From assembly GCA_002309805.1 (NCBI GenBank), contig DBYJ01000061.1:1-30115 (forward strand): a DNA stretch of 30,115 nt, in the 5' to 3' direction. Below the pieces are notes generated by a model. That model was not told where the DNA came from. It made no database searches and saw only the letters and a list, made by a program, of their open reading frames with translations. Positions within the stretch are counted from its first letter, which is position 1. Each line of letters begins with the position of its first letter. Both the position numbers and the translations under genes were made by a program. Positions 26,607 through 30,115 of this stretch are shown here, one piece after another. This DNA is from Bacteroidales bacterium UBA1189 (lineage in GTDB: Bacteria; Bacteroidota; Bacteroidia; Bacteroidales; Bacteroidaceae).

Positions 26607-26620
26607 AATTTCGCTTGTTT

Positions 26621-26652
26621 TTTGCAAAGGTAAGGAAAAAAAACTAATTTTG
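26621..26652 (+). promoter_or_regulatory. Bacteroidota-type promoter for aminopeptidase P
   Basis: TTTG at 26621-26624 and TAATTTTG at 26645-26652 match the -33 TTTG and -7 TAnnTTTG consensus with the canonical 20-nt spacing. The start codon lies 19 nt after the -7 element, so the leader would be very short. Confidence 0.6.
26625..26632 (-). promoter_or_regulatory. -7 element for the 343-aa outer-membrane protein gene
   Basis: The minus strand reads TACCTTTG, an exact match to TAnnTTTG, 18 nt before the chosen start codon. The -33 region is poor (no TTTG at 19-21 nt). It abuts the -33 element of the opposite-strand promoter. Confidence 0.5.
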
Positions 26653-26671
26653 TCCCGAAAAAAGGTAAAAT

Positions 26672-28459
26672 ATGATTTCAGAACGTTTGGCTGAGCTGCG
26701 CCGTATGATGCAGCGCGAAGGATGGGACGCCGTAGTCGTGCCTGGTAGTGATCCTCACAGTAGCGAATATCTTCCTGCCCGCTGGCAATTGCGGCAGTTC
26801 ATCTCGGGCTTTACGGGCTCCTACGGCACCGTGGTTATTACCCCCTCTCATGCTGGCTTGTGGACCGACACTCGTTATTTCATTCAGTTCGATAAGGAGC
26901 TGGGCGGCACGGAGTATGTGCTTCACAAGCTGCGCGTGCCTGATGCCGTGCAGCCGTGGGAATGGCTGGGCAAGGAGTTGCCTCAGGGCGGCGTGGTCTG
27001 CATCGACGGCTCGTGCATGAGCGTGGCCGAGGTGGATGAGTACCGTCAGGCCATTGAGCCGAAGGGTGGGCAGCTTGATAACCGTCCCGACTTCATCGAC
27101 GAGCTGTGGCCCGACCGTCCTGCCACGCCCGACGACCCCATCTGGGTGCTCGATGACGTCTATACTGGCCGTAGTGTAGCCGACAAGCTGTCGTGGCTGC
27201 GCGGTTGCATGAAGGAGAATGGTTGTGAGGCCATGCTGGTGAACAGCCTCGACGAGGTGGCTTGGCTGCTCAACATCCGCTCGGCCGACATCGACTTCAC
27301 GCCCGTCGTTATCGCTTATCTGCTGGTGGAGCGGGGGAGAGCCACGCTTTTCACGAACCCCGCAAAGGCTGCATCGCCTGCCGTCCGTCAGCATCTGGAG
27401 GTCGTCGGCTGTGTCGTCAGGCCTTACGAAGAGGTTACGGATGTCCTGCGCAGCCTCTCCTTTGCCACGCATCTCTGGGTGGACGGCAGCACGCTGAACG
27501 AAGCCCTTTACGAGTGCGCGACGGATGCCCTGAAGGAGAACGTGATGAACCGTCCCTCGCCCATCCGGCTGGAAAAGGGTCTCAAGAACGATGTGGAACT
27601 GAACGGCTTCCGCCGTGCCTATCTCAAGGACGGCATCGTGCAGACGAAGCTGTTCAAGTGGCTGGAGGAATCGCTGGCAGCAGGTACCCGTCTGACGGAA
27701 ATGGATGTTGCCGACAAGCAGATTGAGCTGCGCCGCGCCCAGGGCGAGTATGTGGACGAGAGTTTTGCCCCCATCTCCGCCTGGGGCGAGAATGCCGCTC
27801 TGCCTCACTACGAACCGACGCACGAGGTGTGCAGCGAGGTGCATGCCAAAGGACTTTTCCTGCTCGATTCCGGCGCGCACTACCTGCACGGCTCAACCGA
27901 CATCACCCGTACCATCCCCCTCGGCCCGCTTACCGACCTGGAGCGCGAGGACTACACGCTGGTGCTGAAGGGCATGATAGGGCTGGCGACAGCCGTCTTC
28001 CCATGTGGCACGCGCGGCGCCAACATCGATGTGTTGGCCCGCATCCCGCTCTGGAAGGCACTCCGCAACTTTGGTCACGGCACAGGTCACGGCACGGGTC
28101 ATGTCCTCTGCGTGCACGAGGGGCCGCAGGACCTGCGCCAGAACGTCTATGACCAGGCCATCCTGCCCGGCATGGTGACGAGCGACGAGCCCGGCCTCTA
28201 CCGCGAGGGCATGCACGGCGTCCGTCACGAGAACGTCATCCTCTGCCACGAGCTGGAGAAGAACGAGTTTGGCGACTGGCTTGGCTTCGAGACCCTCACC
28301 TGCACCTATATCGACCCATCGCCCGTGGTTGTGGAGCTGCTGACGCAGGAGGAGCGTGACTGGCTCAACAATTACAACGAATACGTCTATATCCGCCTCC
28401 TTCCTCATCTGACCGACGACGAGAAGCGCTGGCTGCGAGGGAAGACGTATAAACTTTAA
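26672..28459 (+). CDS. Aminopeptidase P family (M24B) Xaa-Pro aminopeptidase
   Basis: A cytosolic dinuclear-metal enzyme that removes N-terminal residues preceding proline. Length 595 aa matches the three-domain XPNPEP1-like subgroup: a creatinase N-terminal domain (WDAVVVPGSDPHSSEY, RQFISGFTGSYG, GLWTDTRYFIQ), a second creatinase-like domain (about residues 165-310) and the M24 catalytic domain. Metal ligands are visible: the two Asp in LLDSGAHYLHGSTDITRT (about 397-416), His in the FGHGTGHGTGHVLCVHEGP stretch (about 466-484), Glu in SDEPGLYREG (about 504) and Glu in GFETLTCTYIDP (about 539). There is no signal peptide. The gene is monocistronic in appearance, with a good promoter match just upstream. 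The family is common in Bacteroidales that grow on peptides. Confidence 0.93.
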   Translation: MISERLAELRRMMQREGWDAVVVPGSDPHSSEYLPARWQLRQFISGFTGSYGTVVITPSHAGLWTDTRYFIQFDKELGGTEYVLHKLRVPDAVQPWEWLGKELPQGGVVCIDGSCMSVAEVDEYRQAIEPKGGQLDNRPDFIDELWPDRPATPDDPIWVLDDVYTGRSVADKLSWLRGCMKENGCEAMLVNSLDEVAWLLNIRSADIDFTPVVIAYLLVERGRATLFTNPAKAASPAVRQHLEVVGCVVRPYEEVTDVLRSLSFATHLWVDGSTLNEALYECATDALKENVMNRPSPIRLEKGLKNDVELNGFRRAYLKDGIVQTKLFKWLEESLAAGTRLTEMDVADKQIELRRAQGEYVDESFAPISAWGENAALPHYEPTHEVCSEVHAKGLFLLDSGAHYLHGSTDITRTIPLGPLTDLEREDYTLVLKGMIGLATAVFPCGTRGANIDVLARIPLWKALRNFGHGTGHGTGHVLCVHEGPQDLRQNVYDQAILPGMVTSDEPGLYREGMHGVRHENVILCHELEKNEFGDWLGFETLTCTYIDPSPVVVELLTQEERDWLNNYNEYVYIRLLPHLTDDEKRWLRGKTYKL

Positions 28460-28508
28460 CGTGCTGTCTGAACGAGTGGCCTTGTAGAGGAAAGCTCCGT
28501 CAGGAAGA

Positions 28509-28677
28509 GCGTCTCCGTCTCAGCGTCTCAATTAAAAAAAGGGTACTATCAACACCGTGATCCCCTCCTTCTTAAGAATATAACTATTTAATAATTATAT
28601 ATATAATAATAAATAGGTATGAAATGAGGAGTATGCATACCCTTTAAAAAACAATTGAGACGCTGAGACGGAGACGC
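28509..28677. repeat. 169-bp element with perfect 25-bp terminal inverted repeats (MITE-like)
   Basis: The 25 bases at 28509-28533 are the exact reverse complement of 28653-28677. Each arm holds three copies of CGTCTC/GAGACG followed by AATT. Inside the arms, AAAGGGTA (28538-28545) is matched by TACCCTTT (28639-28646). The centre is AT-rich and nearly palindromic (CTATTTA...AAATAG, around 28583-28616), so the whole unit could form a long imperfect hairpin. The trinucleotide AGA flanks both ends, compatible with a 3-bp target duplication but possibly chance. No transposase is encoded. Alternatives are a transcription terminator of the aminopeptidase gene or a dispersed palindromic repeat. Confidence 0.7.
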
Positions 28678-28924
28678 AGAAAATATTCTAATAGTATGGT
28701 TCCCAAATGGTTATACTCTGCTCGGCGGCATCATTTCGGTAATTTCAAGTCCAAATTGACGAAAAAAGACGCATTTTTTCCCCTGAAAGACCTCAAAAAA
28801 CGGGAACAAACGGGCGATTCCGATGATTTTTCCTGCTTTTGCGTTCTGTTGACCCTGTTGGAATTTTGAGTCTCACGACGCCTATCACAAGCTGTGCGAT
28901 GCCAATAATTCGTCTCAAAGGCCG

Positions 28925-28949
28925 TTTGGGGGTAGGGGATACACCCAAA
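28925..28949. other. Small hairpin
   Basis: TTTGGGGGTA at 28925-28934 pairs with TACACCCAAA at 28940-28949 with one mismatch around a GGGGA loop. It lies in non-coding sequence on the 3' side of the small hypothetical gene. Function unknown; it has no T-run and is a weak terminator candidate. Confidence 0.3.
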
Positions 28950-29003
28950 AGCGTCCCTGAGCGAGATGCTGAATAGCGCTTTTTCTTTGCCTGCTCTGCG
29001 CGG

Positions 29004-29066
29004 TTATTCCCCTGCGCTAAAAAATTATTCGCCTGCGCTGGGAATTTATTTGCCTGCGCTGGGGCT
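29004..29066. repeat. Three tandem 21-bp repeats
   Basis: Units at 29004-29024, 29025-29045 and 29046-29066 share TTATT(C/T)(C/G)CCTGCGCT followed by a variable 6-nt tail. A decayed fourth unit (CTTTGCCTGCTCTGCGC) precedes them. The array ends 6 nt from the stop codon of the small minus-strand gene. There are no spacers, so it is not a CRISPR array. Confidence 0.7.
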
Positions 29067-29072
29067 TCAGGG

Positions 29073-29336
29073 TCAGAATGCGTCTATCTTGGCGTAGATG
29101 GCATCGACGCGGGCGTTGAAATCTGTGTAGAAATCCTTGTAAAACGCCTTGACGTTGTTAGGCTCGGTATGGTTGGTGCGGGCCAGGAATTCGTTTTGCA
29201 ACGCCAGCACGTCGGCGAGGACTTCGTCGACCTTGGCTTCATCGGTGTCCTTAAGCGCCTGCTGCACGAGGCAGTCGGTGACGATTTCCTCAACAATGAA
29301 ATTGACGGTTTTCTTCAGGTTTTTTCTGCTTGCCAT
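29073..29336 (-). CDS. Small hypothetical protein, 87 aa, probably conserved in Bacteroidales
   Basis: A soluble, helical, charged protein with no signal peptide: MASRKNLKKTVNFIVEEIVT at the start, then a VQQALKDTDEAKVDEVLADV helix and a segment RTNHTEPNNVKAFYKDFYTD. The last segment resembles the SHTEPGNVK.FYK motif of short uncharacterised Bacteroidales proteins I remember. No function can be assigned. It is divergent from the phosphofructokinase gene and preceded by a promoter-like element. Its codon use matches the neighbouring G+C-rich housekeeping genes, which supports it being real. Confidence 0.75.
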   Translation of the reverse strand: MASRKNLKKTVNFIVEEIVTDCLVQQALKDTDEAKVDEVLADVLALQNEFLARTNHTEPNNVKAFYKDFYTDFNARVDAIYAKIDAF

Positions 29337-29361
29337 AATGATGAGTGTTAAAAAAACGTTG

Positions 29362-29393
29362 TAAAGGTAGGCATTTCCGACTTATCTGCCAAG
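29362..29393 (-). promoter_or_regulatory. Promoter-like element for the 87-aa gene
   Basis: On the minus strand CTTG (29393-29390) and TACCTTTA (29369-29362) are separated by 20 nt; each is one mismatch from the Bacteroidota consensus (TTTG, TAnnTTTG). The start codon lies 25 nt downstream. Confidence 0.45.
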
Positions 29394-29418
29394 CGAAGGC
29401 AAAAAAAAGTTTTCTTTT

Positions 29419-29450
29419 TTTGCTATTCTCGCTGAAAAAGGGGAAATTTG
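29419..29450 (+). promoter_or_regulatory. Promoter-like element for pfp
   Basis: TTTG at 29419-29422 and GAAATTTG at 29443-29450 are spaced by 20 nt; the -7 element differs from TAnnTTTG at one base. It is followed by a leader of about 60 nt before the start codon. Confidence 0.5.
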
Positions 29451-29516
29451 CAGCTTGAAAATTCAGAGCATACCCTTTGACAATTCATCATTCATACTAA
29501 AAATAAGCGATTCAAA

Positions 29517-30115
29517 ATGAAGAAAAGTGCATTACAGATTGCCCGCGCAGCCTATCAGCCGAAGCTGCCGGCCGTATTGAAAGGTAACGTAACCACCGTG
29601 AACGGCGCCGCCACGGAGTCAGCCGCCGACCATGACGAGATTCGTCGTCTCTTCCCGAACACCTACGGCATGCCCGTCGTGACGTTTGCCCAGGGCGAGA
29701 AGAAGGACCATGCTCCCCTGAACGTGGGCGTCATCCTCAGCGGAGGTCAGGCTCCCGGCGGACACAACGTCATCAGCGGTATCTTCGACGGCATCAAGAG
29801 CCTCAATCCCGCTAGCCGCCTCTACGGCTTCCTGATGGGTCCCGACGGTCTCATCAATCACAAGTACATGGAGCTGACGGCCGACATCATCGACGAGTAC
29901 CGCAACACCGGTGGCTTCGACATCATCGGCTCCGGACGCACCAAGCTTGAGAAGGAAGAGCAGTTCGACAAGGGGCTTGAAATCCTGCGCCAACTCGGCA
30001 TCAAGGCACTCGTCATCATCGGCGGCGACGATAGCAACACCAACGCCTGCGTGCTGGCTGAGTACTACAAGAGCATCGGTGCCGGCGTGCAGGTCATCGG
30101 CTGCCCGAAGACCAT
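29517..30115 (+). CDS. pfp: Diphosphate--fructose-6-phosphate 1-phosphotransferase, 3' partial
   Basis: A glycolytic enzyme that phosphorylates fructose 6-phosphate reversibly using pyrophosphate instead of ATP. The frame is open from the ATG at 29517 to the window edge (199 complete codons). Diagnostic motifs: GGQAPGGHNVISG (from about residue 76), MGPDGL (about 107) and GGDDSNTNA (about 169). The second Asp in GGDD, where ATP-dependent enzymes have GGDGS, marks PPi dependence. The N-terminal extension before the first motif fits the long (about 550 aa) PPi-PFK class usual in Bacteroidota. The reading stops at CPKT, just before the expected catalytic TIDGD motif. A promoter-like element lies about 67 nt upstream. 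Confidence 0.93.
   Translation, partial: MKKSALQIARAAYQPKLPAVLKGNVTTVNGAATESAADHDEIRRLFPNTYGMPVVTFAQGEKKDHAPLNVGVILSGGQAPGGHNVISGIFDGIKSLNPASRLYGFLMGPDGLINHKYMELTADIIDEYRNTGGFDIIGSGRTKLEKEEQFDKGLEILRQLGIKALVIIGGDDSNTNACVLAEYYKSIGAGVQVIGCPKT

Larger units (their letters stand above)
28460..29072. other. 613-bp non-coding region with structured repeats
   Basis: I see no credible gene between the aminopeptidase stop and the 3' end of the small hypothetical gene. The stretch contains a 169-bp inverted-repeat element, a 10-bp hairpin and three tandem 21-bp units, listed separately. The remaining sequence (about 28680-28920) shows no recognisable RNA or coding signal. Confidence 0.6.

Noticed and set aside
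26678..27889. 403-codon open frame antisense to the aminopeptidase gene
   Set aside because: It lies opposite a well-supported M24B enzyme with intact metal ligands; the sequence is Arg/His/Gln-rich without domain signatures, as expected for a shadow frame in G+C-rich coding DNA.
28680..28920. tRNA or other structured RNA gene in the non-coding stretch
   Set aside because: I found no cloverleaf-like pairing, no T-loop GTTCGA consensus in a suitable context and no known RNA motif.
29004..29066. CRISPR array
   Set aside because: The units are directly abutting 21-mers without unique spacers, and no cas genes are nearby.

Overview
The window looks like a chromosome segment from a member of the Bacteroidales, most likely Prevotella or a close relative. 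Supporting evidence: exported proteins with Bacteroidota-type modules (Big_2 Ig-like repeats, GWNW segments, a YDLQGR...KGMYIINGEK C-terminus, a Fib_succ_major-like domain), a PPi-dependent phosphofructokinase, a DAHP synthase of the Bacteroidota AroA-Ibeta kind, AT-rich translation starts without clear Shine-Dalgarno motifs, and promoter-like TTTG-N20-TAnnTTTG elements.

Positions 1-20717 (+ strand) hold six consecutive genes for exported proteins. Gaps are 9, 95, 31, 18 and 11 nt, and a perfect 14-bp hairpin follows the last gene, so this is probably one operon. In order: an Ig-like repeat protein (5' end outside the window), a 601-aa predicted outer-membrane beta-barrel, a giant 3466-aa exported protein (10.4 kb), a 783-aa fibronectin type III protein, a 244-aa lipoprotein and an 858-aa lipoprotein with a C-terminal Fib_succ_major-like domain. 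No member has a recognisable enzymatic motif. The set reads as a cell-surface or envelope assembly: barrel plus giant protein plus FN3 protein as a probable core, with lipoproteins and an Ig-like protein as possible accessories. The first and fifth proteins share a C-terminal module. This operon is the best candidate for an uncharacterised system.

Positions 20718-20967 are a convergent intergenic region with the terminator hairpin and a cluster of small inverted and direct repeats. Positions 20968-25365 (- strand) carry a tightly coupled recJ-recQ-DAHP synthase operon (1-nt and 8-nt overlaps). The DAHP synthase lacks the chorismate mutase domain usually fused to it in this phylum. Upstream on the same strand is a 343-aa outer-membrane-type protein (25575-26606), divergent from a large M24B aminopeptidase P (26672-28459); their promoter-like elements abut.

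Positions 28460-29072 are non-coding but structured: a 169-bp element with perfect 25-bp terminal inverted repeats (MITE-like), a small hairpin, and three tandem 21-bp units. The window closes with a small conserved-looking hypothetical gene (- strand) divergent from the start of PPi-dependent 6-phosphofructokinase (+ strand, cut by the window edge). The housekeeping part (about 21-30 kb) is visibly richer in G+C than the surface operon, which suggests a different evolutionary history or selection for the operon.
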